From positions 31,224 to 95,223 of the forward strand of contig WBMQ01000020.1 in assembly GCA_016630905.1 (NCBI GenBank): DNA of 64,000 nucleotides, written 5' to 3'. Source of the DNA: Capillidium heterosporum (Eukaryota; Entomophthoromycota; Entomophthoromycetes; Entomophthorales; Capillidiaceae). Numbering within the stretch: the first letter of the stretch is position 1; every line of letters starts with the position of its first letter. Positions 10,980 to 22,497 of the stretch are shown one piece after another. Both the position numbers and the translations under genes were made by a program. Below the pieces are notes generated by a model. The model was not told where the DNA came from, made no database searches, and was given only the letters and a program-made list of their open reading frames with translations.

Positions 10980-11470
10980 CCGCCTAAGAACATGAAGAGT
11001 AGTATAAAAAGGGTATCAACAACTTAAATCCTCAACAAAAACGTCACAACAAACAGTCCAGATACATTTCCAATCTATTTCCTAACCTCTGCCATCATCG
11101 GTATGGTGGCCAGCACCAAGTACCTGACCCCAAGCGGTCCCTGCAACAACGTCCGCGCGTTCGATTACAAAGCACTAGGCTCGACATATTCTTCCACTCT
11201 GAACCCGAACTCCTTGATGAAGCCAAGGCAGCCAATATGAAGAGAGCCTGCGGGTGCATCGATGCCATCCCCGACTTCAAAATCAAGTCCATCATTTTGC
11301 ACAAGGTTAAGGGCTGCACCGGTCTGGTCATCGACAAGTCCCTGAGTGCTAAAGAGAACTTGGAGGCTACAGAATGCTGTCTTGGTAGTGTCTTTGTCTA
11401 CTTCCGCTTCAATGAAAACTGCAAGACTTTGTTACCATGACACATCCAGATCACTAGAATTAGGAAATAA
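10980..11470 (+). pseudogene. Small secreted Cys-rich protein, copy A, frameshifted
   Basis: It is a paralogue of 28944-29420 and of 47577-47874 (minus). A TATA-like GTATAAAAAG at 11002-11011 precedes it. The reading runs TFPIYFLTSAIIGMVAS (signal-like), then shifts frame before MKRACGCIDAIPDFKIK, and continues through KGC, ECC and ENC cysteines to a TGA at 11438-11440, where copy C has TGG. No in-frame ATG directly precedes the signal-like segment in any copy, so the true start is unclear. Function is unknown. About 280 bp of upstream sequence and 180 bp downstream are also shared with copy B, so the whole unit was duplicated. Confidence 0.6.
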
Positions 11471-11720
11471 ATTGTTGGTAAATATATAGCTACTTTATAT
11501 ATATAATACATAGCTTGTGAATAAATTGATAACTATTTAACTAACAGTCTATTTAATATTCAATAAAAAATATAATATAAGTTTAATAATGCTTTATTTT
11601 ATATTTAAATAGACTTTAAATCATCAATAGATACTTAAAAAGTGCATTCTATTATTGAGGCCTATTGTATATAAACTTTCATTTATGGAATAACTGCAAT
11701 TCTATAAAAATTATACTAAT

Positions 11721-12290
11721 TGTAACGGCCTTTGTTGCAATTTTTACTACTAGGTCATAGCCCTGTTCCGCTTATTTGTTCTCTCGTACCACTGCTCTAC
11801 CAACGCTTCCTCTGCCGATATCTCAATTAACAATTGTTTTTAGTTATGAACTTGTTTCACCCCTAGTTTAATTAACTATGAATTTTGTCCCTTCACTTAG
11901 CTATGAAGATGGACAAACTTACACCTAAATTAGCTATTACAGAATATCAGAGATATATAAACCTTTTGATCACTATCAAAAATCTCCATCTTGATAACGT
12001 TCCACCTCGCTATCCTTAGCTACTACTCATTCTTGATTCTGTTTTTCCATAGCCGTTTCCCAACAGCGTGATTTTGTTAGTGAGTCTCTTGTTTATCAAC
12101 ATAACGCTCTTATATGGTCCAAATTCTTTGCCTTCTCAGTTTACTACTTTCTAACTTTCTTCGCCTCCCTTCAAACTTACCTTCTTTAAATGACTCGCAT
12201 TATTGATACAGTAGTCCGCATTGGTCTTAATTTCCAGATCTATCTTGTTATACGCCCTCATTGGATGACCTAGAAATGTCTTCTGTACGA
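11721..12290 (+). mobile_element. LTR1 copy, highly diverged
   Basis: It begins TGTAACGGCCTTTGTTGCAA and keeps the order of LTR1 blocks: TAGGTCATAG, GTTCCACCTCGCTA, and a degenerate coding end near ATACGCCCTCATTGGATGACC. The exact 3' end is unclear, about 12285. A reverse LTR1 starts about 40 bp later. Confidence 0.65.
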
Positions 12291-12327
12291 CTAAATGGGG
12301 TCTAAATCAAGGTTATGGTGGCTTTAT

Positions 12328-13370
12328 TGTAACGTCTAGGGAAGTGCCGCTGAATCCAGCTAATGATGGTGTCATACTGTGAGCTAATGACATGATAGGT
12401 TAGGAAAGCGAAACTAAGACTCACCACTGCATTGGTGACAAAGGCTTGAATTCTCCGGATGGCAGGCTGGATAGCTAGATAAAGAAGGTACACCATAAAG
12501 AGTGCCTACACAATGGTAGTCAAGTCCCAGTTCCAGGAGGGGACCGAAGAGATGGATTGGGACTTGAAAGCGGAGTGGTGCTGAACTAAAGGGGACCGGC
12601 TAGGTGGTTGTTGCGCAACCACTGGTACCACAGTGTTAGGGTCAAAAGTAGGGGTTGGTTGATAGGTCAGCATTGGTTCAAAGGGATAGACGGTATTAGT
12701 AACATTAATTGCCCAAAGAAAGTGAGATCCGAGGGTAGCGAGGATCGTCAAAAGGTAGTAGGAGGCTGGAAGGACGGGGAGACTAGACCACATAGTATTA
12801 CTATGCTGAAAGTAAAAGTACGGGTAAAGGATAAGTTTATTTAGGGACAAAGGACGAGATCAGGCTGCTGGGAACAGCTATGGCTAGGGGCAGGGGGTGA
12901 GTAACAGCTATTAAAAATAGCGAGGTGGAATGTTGCCAAGATACTGGCTTTTGGTAGTCACAAAGGGGTTTAAATATCCCTTTGGTATCTTAGTTGTAGT
13001 GATGCTAGCGGGATTGGATTCCCCTTTGGCAATCCACTACTCTATAGATTAAGTGAGTGTTTACCAAGCTTATCCAAAAGGGCCAGTAATTCTGCTAATT
13101 ACTACTGATGCATTTTCCATTGTTGGAAGGTGTGGATCAACTAATGTGCTGCTAATCGTTGGAGTTCCTAGGTTATGGTTGAACCTAAGAAAATAATGAA
13201 GGTAGTTAAAATATTTGATATATGAAGTGGATTCGTAACTAAAATAGTTATGAATTAGGGAACAAAAAAAGAATTTGAAAATTAGTAAGAAATAACAAGA
13301 GGAAGGGAATCTAAGAAAAGAATAGGTCTATGACCTCATAATAGGGATTGTAACAATCAGGGTTTTTACA
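12328..13370 (-). mobile_element. LTR1 copy, long subfamily
   Basis: On the plus strand it starts TGTAACGTCTAGGG and ends GGTTTTTACA, giving 1,043 bp. It is close in sequence to the copy with defined ends at 43310-44350. Flanking pentamers (TTTAT and CAGAT) do not match. The LTR-internal ORF starts MWSSLPVLPASYY at 12793 and is interrupted by one TAG at 12503-12505, where the 43 kb copy has TGG, then continues MVYLLYLAIQPAIRR to the LTR edge. Confidence 0.85.
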
Positions 13371-13780
13371 CAGATAGTATTATTGAGCTAGTTTTGGAAA
13401 ATGTTACTTTGCAAAGCCATTAATTCCAAAATAGCAAATTCAAATATATTGAAATTTTAGTATCAAAGGACTTATAATATATGCTATAAAAGAGGTATTA
13501 AAAACAGCGATGAGTAAATAGCTAAAGACGAAGACAAGAAGAATGAATGATAAGGTCATGCAGTTCACAAAGATTCGGGGATATTAAGGTAGGTGGTGCT
13601 CTTCTATCTAAAAACAAAGATATACAACCAAAGCCTTATATACTAATGGATATATTTAACCTTTGTGTATTTTCAATTAGCTTCTGATATCTATGGTTTA
13701 GTGTTTTCATAGGGGATATGACCTCTTATATCACCAAGAATCTATTATATTATTTCACTATCAGAAAACACTCATAATGG

Positions 13781-14059
13781 TTATTGGGCAAACCTAACTG
13801 TTGTTATATCCCGGAAAACCAATGCGATTCCCAACACCTGATAGCATATATTTTGTATCACTCTCTGCACAATATTTTCAAATGATGATATTACCTTATG
13901 TTGACCAATAAAATGGTTTGAAAGATATAGTTTGACTAAATCGTTTAAAGAGACTTTGGAAAAGCGGAGCAATTCATTCGAGTAGTTTGGCATTTTGAAA
14001 GTAGGATGTAAAGTAAATGTTGACAAAGTTTTGTATAAAATATTAAGATCTAGCCACAT
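13781..14059 (-). CDS. Hypothetical 92-residue protein
   Basis: An ATG-started ORF (MWLDLNILYKTL...) with no recognised domain, signal peptide or paralogue in the window. It lies in an otherwise empty 760-bp stretch between an LTR1 copy and a MITE. Composition is ordinary (Leu, Ser, Asn and Ile rich). It may be a chance ORF or a fragment of a dead gene. Confidence 0.2.
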   Translation of the reverse strand: MWLDLNILYKTLSTFTLHPTFKMPNYSNELLRFSKVSLNDLVKLYLSNHFIGQHKVISSFENIVQRVIQNICYQVLGIALVFRDITTVRFAQ

Positions 14060-14133
14060 TCATTCCTTAAAATGAATTTGAAAGTATATGCAAATATTTT
14101 AATAAATATGGGTTTCCGATTACAACTTACAGG

Positions 14134-14241
14134 CAGTGTTCTACAAAACGAATCATGCTTCCCTCTATTTTCTAAAAAATTAAAACTTTGTGTTAAATAG
14201 TTGGTTAACTTGAAGAGTCACGATTTGTTTTGCAGAGCACT
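14134..14241. mobile_element. MITE-like hairpin element, copy 1
   Basis: A 108-bp element with roughly 23-bp inverted ends: AGTGTTCTACAAAACGAATC on the left and GATTTGTTTTGCAGAGCACT on the right. A second copy is at 54196-54302. The CAGTG start resembles hAT ends, but no matching target-site duplication was found, so the superfamily is open. Confidence 0.65.
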
Positions 14242-14290
14242 ACTTAAAAAGCATTGATAAAATTCTAAACCTGTGTACATCTAGTACATG

Positions 14291-15028
14291 CTATATTGAG
14301 GTAGCCTTCAATTTTCGTGTACCCTCCTTGACGTTGCTTTTGTTGTGAAGCAAATCCTCTAAGTAGTTAGGACCATACATCAACTTGTGAGCTTTGATAC
14401 ATTTCTTTGTAGCCAGATGCCTATTGAATATATCCTTCCTATAGAACCCTGTCTTGCAAGGTTGGCAGTAATAGGCCTTAACTATGGAATGGATTCCTTG
14501 GTGTCACTTGAGGATATACTTGCGGTCAAAAAGCTTGTGGCATACATCGCATTTGAAAATCAAGGGCAGCTTACTTTTTTTACCTTTGCCTCGGTAGTTA
14601 GAGAAGTTAAAACTCGAGTTGGAATTGTGGGTTGCACTGCTATTAAGAGGTACGTCATCAGTATTAGAAAGTACGACAGAGGATTCTCGGGAACAAGGTG
14701 GTATCTGGGGGTAGCTTTTGTTAAAATGGTGGTCAAAACTAGCCCAATTAAATTGTAAACTGTTTAATATCGGCCATGAGGTGGATAATTTGTTGGAACT
14801 GGTATAACTTTGGCCAGCATAGTCTCCTATGTGGCCAAACTCCGATTTTATTGGCAAGAAGTCAGTTGGAGGCAGATATAATCCCATCAAGCAGGTATCT
14901 ATTCCATTTGCGAATGGGGGGCTATTGTAACTGGTTGGATCTTTATGAGCCTGCGAAAATGAGTCGCTCCAGAAGTTCAAAGTACTCACTTGACAGGTTA
15001 AATAGTCTTCTTTTGTAATTTTCTCCAT
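14291..15028 (-). pseudogene. C2H2 zinc-finger protein, stop in first finger
   Basis: From an ATG at 15028 the frame runs 174 codons to a finger start (FKCDVCHKLFDRKYILK) and then TGA at 14504-14506. Reading through the stop, the same frame continues HQGIHS and a second finger (CQPCKTGFYRKDIFNRH....KKC), ending at 14291-14293. The intact paralogue at 16862-17632 has Arg (CG-start codon) at the stop position, so CGA to TGA is the likely lesion. The N-terminal region is Ser/Asn/Tyr-rich, like an activation domain. If translated as is, the product would have no complete finger and should not bind DNA. Tandem, same-strand arrangement with the intact paralogue indicates local duplication. Confidence 0.8.
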
Positions 15029-15034
15029 CTTCAA

Positions 15035-15490
15035 GTGCTTTCATTATTCATTTGAAGATCTTCTGTGTTTAATCCATTATATATAGCGCTAGAATTTTAA
15101 ATACAATGAGACTGTAGCTAAAGTAGTTTAAAATTTTGGATCGGATTAAGCTAAAAAATATATTATGCCATTTAACTTCAGTCTTTATTTTAGCATGCAA
15201 AGCTATTTGTAAGATAAACTGCAGAACTTAATATATTTTTAATAAAGAGTGGGTGATGGGAATGAAGATAATGAGATGAAGCTAAATAATATAGTAAAAT
15301 AACTAGGTTGATATTTTCAAAATACTGGAAATAAAATAGTTACGATGATATGTAATTTAATGAAATGCTAAGATAGAATGCAAAATACAATTTTGTTGAT
15401 ACATGAAGGATGGGTATACTGCTTTTCTTATATGACAATAAGACTAAATGTGATTCATTCTAATATATTGGGACCGTTGTAATAACATAT
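15035..15490. other. Intergenic region, nothing recognised
   Basis: AT-rich upstream region of the broken zinc-finger gene. No ORF or repeat was supported. Confidence 0.5.
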
Positions 15491-16096
15491 TGATTGGTCG
15501 TCCTCGCTGAGTGTTTGGCCACTGGCTTGGACTTCCAGTCAGGTGAATCTGGCCGAACTTGGTAAGTCCTTCAATATGGGATGTGATATGTGTATTGTAT
15601 TGTGGGCTGGCTAATATAGATGGAGCAGTTACTTTACAGCCAATAAAAATATTTAAAACTCAACCCTTACAAAACTATCACCTAGAAATCTTTTAAAACG
15701 TTTAGTTAAACCAATTCAACTTAAATTACAATCTCGAAAATCCAAATCTTAATATTTATTTTCTCTTTCTGGGCAAGAGTTTTGATATATATGTCGTAGC
15801 TCTGAAGAAAGGCATATCTTGACGACATGTAAGTGGATTCTTTTCCAACGAGAAGGTAGAGCACGTGTCCTGATCACTGTAGTTTACCACTGAAGCTAGG
15901 TCCCAATTAATCTGCGAGGTGGCAATTGGAGAGTCCGAAATCCAGGATGGATAGTAATTTAAAGCGTGAGAAAAGGATAGGTGAAGGATAAAAATACGTA
16001 CTCAAAGCACATTGTTAGACAGTAGCACAATTGTGGGTTATCTATAAAAACAACTCAATGTTCGATACACGACTTAGCTCTCCAGCTAAGTTGACA
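15491..16096 (+). mobile_element. LTR2 solo LTR
   Basis: It starts TGATTGGTCGTCCTCGC and ends CAGCTAAGTTGACA, matching LTR2 ends and internal blocks. Flanks are CATAT and TATAT, which differ at one of five bases and could be a mutated target-site duplication. No ORF. Confidence 0.8.
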
Positions 16097-16861
16097 TATA
16101 TAGTAAAAAGTATGCTATAGAAATTCGAAACATTGAATGGATTATGTCTTAAGACCAATAGGTTATTTCAAAGCCATACCGATTATCTGCTCAAAACTTC
16201 AACTTTAAACCAAAAATTTTAGACAAGTAATTCGAAACAGAGCAACTTAGATGAAAAGGCTAACGGCTTAATTCTAAATCAGAAATTATTTGGAAAGTGA
16301 TAGATGACCTTCGAAAACTATTCAATATATAGTAAACCTTCATCTACTCTTATATTTACTACTAAGATATAGTATACTTGATTCATCGAGGAATAAACTC
16401 TATTTTGTGCATGAATCGCTCATGTTTGTATAGTTTCCAATTTACTTGCTTTATTTCTTAACGGTAAACTCAATGAGGCTGTAGCTTGAATGGAATACGT
16501 ATATTCAGAAAGATATTTAAAGCAACGATATGTCCTTTACTGGTATTTTCAAAGATAAAATATTATGTCTGAGTAAGCCAACATTATAGCGCAGTGTGTA
16601 TGGGAAAGGTATAGAGCTATATATACTGCTTAGGATAATAGTGGATTTAAATATAGTCAGCTAAGATGATATCTTCTATAGGAGTATTTAAACCTTGAAC
16701 ACCTATCAGTTGGTATCACGTTTAAACGAAAAAGTAACATAGAGATGAAAACGATGATTTTAATGAATTTTAAACTGTGAAACTACATATATTAGTGTTT
16801 ATAAGAATATTAAGATGGGGTTAGCAGTAGCCGTAATCGGCGCTCATGAGATTGGTAGGAA
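16097..16861. other. Intergenic region, nothing recognised
   Basis: Downstream of the intact zinc-finger gene (minus strand). AT-rich with no supported ORF or RNA gene. Confidence 0.5.
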
Positions 16862-17632
16862 TCATATTTTATATGGCATCGAGTCGGTGATATAGGAAGT
16901 TTGGTTGCAAGAGTAGTCATTAATTATGTAATACAAAGAATTACTCCTAGCGATACGCTTTGAAACGATGCGGGGTCCTGTGTAGCTAGGGCCGTAGACG
17001 ACTTGGTGGGTCCTTACACACTTCTTGGTAGTCAAATGACGGTTGTAAATATCTTTGCGGTAGAAGCTCATCTTACATGGCAAACAGTGGTGCTCCCTTT
17101 GCTGGGAGTGGGTTACCTTATGTCGCTTGAGTACATACTTGTTGTTGAAGGCTTTTTCACAAATATCACACTTATAGATGAGGGGATGCTTATTCTTTAC
17201 TTTAGTAGGGTTGAATTCAGAACAGATGTTGTGGAGTGGTTGGAGGTTTATTTCAATTCGAACTGGGCTTTGGGCTACTACATTGGACATGACAACCGGT
17301 GATATGTTCATATTGGACATGGAAAGAGGAGATATCTCACTACTACTGAAGTTGTAGGGCATCGACTCCTGGTTCATGTTGGCGTACATGTAGTTGAGGT
17401 TCTGGAGCTGGCAGTTGTAGTTCATGAAATCTTTGCTGGAGTAGCCTTTGGGACTAAAACTGTCGTTGAACGAGGAGGTCATTAGGGGTAGATTTTGGTC
17501 CGATGAGGCATTGTCGTGAATTAAAGAACCTTGTTCCACCTTTACGTCCAGAGTACTGAGAAACATTAGGTTGGATTGGTAGTTATTCAACTGCTGTTGA
17601 TAGTAATTTATACTGTTGTAGTCGATGTTCAT
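16862..17632 (-). CDS. C2H2 zinc-finger transcription factor
   Basis: An intact 256-residue ORF from an ATG at 17632. The first roughly 150 residues are rich in Asn, Tyr, Ser and Gln, typical of a fungal activation region. Finger 1 is CDICEKAFNNKYVLKRHKVTH (C-X2-C-X12-H-X3-H). Finger 2 begins CLPCKMSFYRKDIYNRH and ends KKC, a C-X2-C-X12-H-X5-C variant in which Cys replaces the last His. Two adjacent fingers imply sequence-specific DNA binding in the nucleus. The target is unknown. The broken paralogue at 14291-15028 keeps the same finger pair. No intron is evident. Confidence 0.85.
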   Translation of the reverse strand: MNIDYNSINYYQQQLNNYQSNLMFLSTLDVKVEQGSLIHDNASSDQNLPLMTSSFNDSFSPKGYSSKDFMNYNCQLQNLNYMYANMNQESMPYNFSSSEISPLSMSNMNISPVVMSNVVAQSPVRIEINLQPLHNICSEFNPTKVKNKHPLIYKCDICEKAFNNKYVLKRHKVTHSQQREHHCLPCKMSFYRKDIYNRHLTTKKCVRTHQVVYGPSYTGPRIVSKRIARSNSLYYIINDYSCNQTSYITDSMPYKI

Positions 17633-18180
17633 GATGCTATTTCAATGGTGGTAAATAAAGTTTAACTTGATAAAGTGGTTCTCACTGGTCGTATTTATAC
17701 TATCTCAAAGCACCATCCACCAACCTTCAATTATGCTACATGTACCTTTCCTTCCTTATTTTTACTACATACCGATTAATGCCTAAGGACACCTGGTCCA
17801 AATTTGACCTATGGTTAGCCAAGTAGCCTATTTTGATTGACTAGAACTCTTAATATTAATCTAGAAATGTATGAAATAAAGCTAAAAAGCAGCACCAAAT
17901 AGGATAAGCCAGCCTTTTTGCGGTCAGATCCAAAACCCGTCTCAGTTTGAAAAGCAATTGCTGGATTCGATAGTGTTTTGCTGATTTACAAGAATAGAAG
18001 TATGGTCGCCTTATATTAAAAATAAAAAACTAACATTAATTGGGTTTCCTGAAGTTGCTATCTGTTCATAAGCCAACCAATCCTATACGAAAATCTATAT
18101 AGGTTTGTAGATAAAGTTTATATACGTACCATCAGTTAATTGTGAATGAAACCGCCGGTTTCAAAATATATTATAGTTCA
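17633..18180. other. Upstream region of the zinc-finger gene
   Basis: It presumably contains the promoter. No motif, ORF or repeat was recognised. Confidence 0.5.
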
Positions 18181-18182
18181 AT

Positions 18183-18610
18183 GCATATATTAAAGAAATA
18201 AAGTTTAATTATTAAATATATATATGGTAAGAATAGTTTATTATGCATCCATTGCAAATTTGGTAATTCAATTTAGAAAAAAACATAATTGATCTAGGCA
18301 GTGGCAGTGTTACCTGAAGTTGAGCCTATGGATGAATATGGATCAATCCAGCTGCGTTTAAATACCTTAGGTTGCTTTTAAAATACTTTCAATAACGTAC
18401 GGATGGTGCCTTTGAAAGTATAATTGGCATTGCACTAAGAAAGTATATCAAAGAAATAAATCAAATTAAAAGGCATTTATGGTAATAATCTATTTTGCGT
18501 CCGTTACAAATTTGGTAATTTGATTTGGATAGAAAAAAGCAATCAATTTAGGATGGTGGTAGTGCTGCCCGAGGTTGAGCATATGGGTGAATATGGATCA
18601 ATCTAGCTAT
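18183..18610. repeat. Imperfect tandem duplication, unit about 170 bp
   Basis: The segments 18183-18352 and 18441-18608 are similar: both contain TTAAAGAAATAAA-like starts, ATTTGGTAATT, and GAATATGGATCAATC. On the minus strand both read a short open end, DPYSSIGSTSGNTATA in the first and DPYSPICSTSGSTTT in the second, followed by a stop. This may be two copies of a gene 3' end, but no longer frame was found. Confidence 0.5.
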
Positions 18611-18683
18611 AGGTGAAGTAAAGCTACTTTGCACCTAAAGTCAAAGATTGTTGTTATAATTGACAAAGCACAATATATATTAT

Positions 18684-18800
18684 TTGCTGGTCGTCCTCGC
18701 CGAGTATCTGGCTACTGGCTTGGACTTCCAGCTGGGTAGGTTTGGCCGAATTTGGGGGTTCTTTGGCATGGGATGTATTATGTTTATCATATTTTTAGAT
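18684..18800 (+). mobile_element. LTR2 5' fragment
   Basis: About 115 bp matching the LTR2 start (GCTGGTCGTCCTCGCCGAG through GGCATGGGATGTATTATG). The rest of the LTR is missing. Confidence 0.7.
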
Positions 18801-19229
18801 TAAGCTGGCAAAAATACTAGGCCAATATAGCCAAAATGCCAAGTCATTATAACGAAAATGGTAGATCAGATCTGTAAAATTATAATTTTGATAAAACAAA
18901 AAGCCGATCTAAAGTCAACTTTATATCACTTATTAAAATGAGTATGTAGTAATACAACAGCTTGAACTTTATAACATATATCTTAATAATTACAATAGTG
19001 TATAGTATTCTATAGAAGGACGATTTGAACTCTTTCAAACTTTATACCTATTTTAGATTTCTACACTTGAATATAAATGATTACTATACATAAACTTTGT
19101 GATCTTAGAACCAAAACAACTGAAAAATTTAGAAAGCAGATAGCTGACGATCATATTTTAAGGTTTAAAGTGTTAAGAAGATTAGCTCAGAATATAGACT
19201 AGCTGATTAAATTGTTAGGAACATATTGG

Positions 19230-19745
19230 ATTATTTGACGAGTACCAAACAGTACAGTATAAGCCTAGAGGGGGGGCACGAAGAGTAAAGATCAAGGATC
19301 ATCATGGCGAATTTCCAAGGGATGCTATCGACAACAAAGATGAAGTATTTTAACTTTAGAAGACTTGAAGGATAAGCTATTGTCGGAATTTGCTGACGAC
19401 TTTCTACAAGAGAACTCTATTAGCTTATCAGTAATATGCAGCTATGTCAATAATAAGCTATGCTTAACCCTAAAGTGAGCTTCACCAGTTGAAATAGACT
19501 AAAAATCTAGTAAAGCGCAACATGACCGATTAAAATACTGTGAAGATTTACAATCCAATGGAATCAACTGTGTAGATAATTGCATTTTTATAGATGGATC
19601 TGATTTCCACGCTTATATGGTCCCAGGTAGAGCAAGGTCCAAGAAAGGGAAAAAGGCACACATTTTAACTAAAAGTAAATGTGCTAAAATATCTCCATTG
19701 TTGCTGCTATTAACTCAAAAGGCGTTGAGGTACTAAAAGTATAGA
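19230..19745 (+). pseudogene. Tc1/mariner (IS630)-like transposase remnant
   Basis: No long frame survives. Pieces read like an IS630/Tc1 transposase: a basic segment ARRVKIKDHHGEF near 19275, and CIFIDGSDFHAYMVPGRARS near 19580, matching the family's (F/I)DE(S/T).F.......G.. block around the second catalytic Asp. A Lys-rich segment follows. Several stops and frameshifts interrupt it. It ends exactly where a reverse LTR1 begins (19746), so that insertion or an associated deletion removed the 3' part. Confidence 0.5.
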
Positions 19746-20667
19746 TGTAAGGTCTAGGGAAATACCACTGGATCCAACTAATGATGGCATCCTATTGCGA
19801 ACTAATGACATGGTGGGTGAGGAAAGCGAAACTAACACCCACCACTGCATTGATAATAAAGGACTGGATTCTCCGAAAGGCAGGCCGAATAGCCAAGTAG
19901 AGGAGGTACACCATAAGGCGTACCCACACGATCGTAGTCACATCCCAGTTCCAGGAGGGGATATAGGGAACATACGAAGGCTTAGGTGCAGACTGGGGCT
20001 GGACCGGAGGGGAACTATCAGGAGAAGGTTGGGAAACAGCCGGTGCTACCATATTAGGATCAAAGGTAAGGGTAGGCTGATAGGTTAACGTTGGCTCGAA
20101 AGGGTTGATGATATTAGTAATATTAATCGCTCAAAGGAGGTGGGATCCAAGAGTAGCAAGGATTATTAACAGGTAATAACAACTGGGGAGGACAGGGGGA
20201 TTAGACCACATAGGAATACTATGCTGAAACAGGGAGATGAGTAAAGAGACAAGACTTTATTCAAAACTAAGAAACGAAATCAGGCTGTCGCAACAGCTAT
20301 GACTAGGGATTGGGGTGAGTAACAGCTACGATTAGAGAGGTGGAATGTTGTCAAGATACAGGCTTTTAGTGGTATCTCAGGGATTTAAATACCTTTTCGG
20401 TATCTTGACAATACTTGCTGATTATCAGAATTCCGATATCAAAATGCTATGCTGGTAATAGCTGGAGTTCCTAACGTATAGCTAAAATTAAGAATATGGG
20501 AAAATTAGTCAAGAATATCTAATAAGTAGAACAGATTTCTGATCGAAGCTAGTTATAAATGGGAAGTAGAAAGATCGAAAGTTGGGGCGAGGAAGTGGTG
20601 TGATGATGAGACAAAGAAATGGATCGATGATCTTATAATAGGAATTGTAACGATCAGGGCTGTTACA
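19746..20667 (-). mobile_element. LTR1 copy
   Basis: On the plus strand it starts TGTAAGGTCTAGGG and ends GGGCTGTTACA (922 bp). Flanks ATAGA and CACTC do not match. The internal ORF (MWSNPPVLPSCYYLL onward) is broken by stops in the first third and near the end, but the WNWDVTTIVWV and TNAVVG-like (INAVVG) blocks remain. Confidence 0.85.
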
Positions 20668-20954
20668 CACTCTTTATAAAGCAAGTTTACTTTAATTCAT
20701 GAGCTTCTCTTTTTTTAGGCAAGTCAGTGAGTAAGCTTCTTTTGGGAAGCACTACTGCTATCTGACTCCAAAACCTTTATCTTCATTTTAGAGGGCAACC
20801 TCAATGTGTTACATTAAATTTTCATAAAGAAAGGATTGCGAACCTTTCAAAACAATAAATTGATCTTCACTTCAAACTATAATGCTTCAATTTCTGGAAA
20901 AGCTATACCAAATATATTTTTAAATTGCTTACTGAATATCAACTCTCAACAATA

Positions 20955-22497
20955 ATGGATAATTTAAAGTACTTAACAACCACCCTAGAGACGCGCAAGA
21001 GCTCCTTAGAAGCCAAACTCCCCTCATACCTCGGCTACGTATGTCTTATATCAAGCTTAGGTTGTCTGGTAGCTGGCTACCACATAGGTGTCCTTAACCT
21101 CCTTAGCCTCAAAATAACTAACTGTAATCAAAGCGCAACATGCATCCAGACCGACAACTTAAACTGGGGTTTGGTGGTAGGCATCTATGCCTTAGGTGCC
21201 GCTGTAGGTTCTTTACTACCCGGTAAGTTGATGGATCGGGGACATCGATTCCTATTTATGCTCTACGATCTGGCCTTTCTAGTTGGTTCCATAGTTACTG
21301 GGACGTCGACTTCGGTTGTACAGTTAGCGATCGGTAGGTTCATCTTGGGAATAGGCAGTGGGATATGTACAGTCGCTGTACCTACCTACTTGGGCGAGGT
21401 AGCTACCGTTAAATTGAGGGGGCTTTTGGGAGGTCTAACTGGGTTCTGTTTGGCGTCAGGTATCCTAACATCCATAGTCACCAGCTACTATACCAACCTG
21501 GCATGGCAAGTTGTCGTCAGTTTACCTGGCCTGTTTAACTTCTTACATCTGATTTTGATATGGACACTGGTCGACTCACCTAGAAATTTGTTATGTAGGG
21601 GACTAACTGAGACGGCCAAAATAACTTTAACAAAGTTGCGGGGCCAGTACTGCGTCGAGGAAGAATTTGAGGAGATTGTTGCCGCGAGAAGGGACGAATT
21701 GGACGCCTTAGGTCACAAGAAGGTGGCTATTTTAGAGCAAATTAAAGATTTGTACCGATCCAAGAACTTTCGCGCTTCCATGCTGGCTATCGCCATGATG
21801 TTCTTCCAAGAGTTTTCTGGAGTCAGTTCCGTCCTCTACTACTCGTTAACTATTTTACAGTTAAACTTCAAGACGGATGTGTCTGCAGTTGGTTCAGTAG
21901 CTATAGCTGCTATATCGTTGATATTCTCATGTATGACTGCTTTACTGGTCGATAGTTTTGGTCGAAGGACTCTTGTACTATTTGGAGTAAGTGGGTTGAT
22001 CTTGAGTAGTACTGGTATATTCGTAGGTGTATATTTCAACAGCGGATTTGTTCAGCTAAGTGCGTGTAAGTACATTATAAATTGATTTTTTATTTACATT
22101 TTGAAGTGATCATCTACATCGCTTGCTTTGCTTTAGGTTTGGGTTCCCTACCTTACATAATGCAAACTGAACTGGTCTCCACAAGATACATAAACCTGGT
22201 TTCGAGTTTTGGCATTACCATCAGTTGGATGTAAGAAGAAATTACTGTAAACCAAAACTAACTTTTTCGATTTTTAGGTCCAACTTCTTGTGTGGATTCG
22301 TATTTCCAACTCTGTTGAACCAGCTTGGCATCTATACTTTCATCATAATGCTGGTGAACAATATTTTAATCTTTGTCGTGGTGTATATCTTCTTGCCCGA
22401 GACAAAGTGCCTGTCCTTGAATAGAGCTATAAAGAAGGCTATTTACTGCCAGACTCGTAAAAACTACGAGAATAGCTTGAGGAGGCCATACATCTGA
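20955..22497 (+). CDS. MFS sugar transporter (sugar porter family), two introns
   Basis: Three exons (20955-22065, 22107-22230, 22278-22497) give 484 residues, normal for the family. Introns are 41 nt (GTAAGT...TTGAAG, 22066-22106) and 47 nt (GTAAGA...TTTTAG, 22231-22277); both keep the frame. The ATG at 20955 is chosen because an upstream TTG is not a plausible start. Hallmarks: GKLMDRGHR in loop 2-3, RFILGIGSGICTVAVPTYLGE in TM4-5, VDSPR after TM6, FQEFSGVSSVLYYS in TM7, LVDSFGRR in loop 8-9 and LPETK after TM12. Twelve hydrophobic segments can be counted. It should move hexoses or related sugars across the plasma membrane by proton symport or facilitation; the substrate is unknown. The GPLC-like WPxE region reads LPYIMQTEL, a variant. 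Confidence 0.9.

Noticed and set aside
12608-12844. Plus-strand ORF in LTR1, also at 43593-43826
   Set aside because: It is antisense to the conserved LTR1 frame, whose start and end blocks are kept in more copies.
14387-15018. Plus-strand ORFs of 80-123 codons over the zinc-finger remnant
   Set aside because: They overlap the C2H2 coding sequence in antisense and have no domain.
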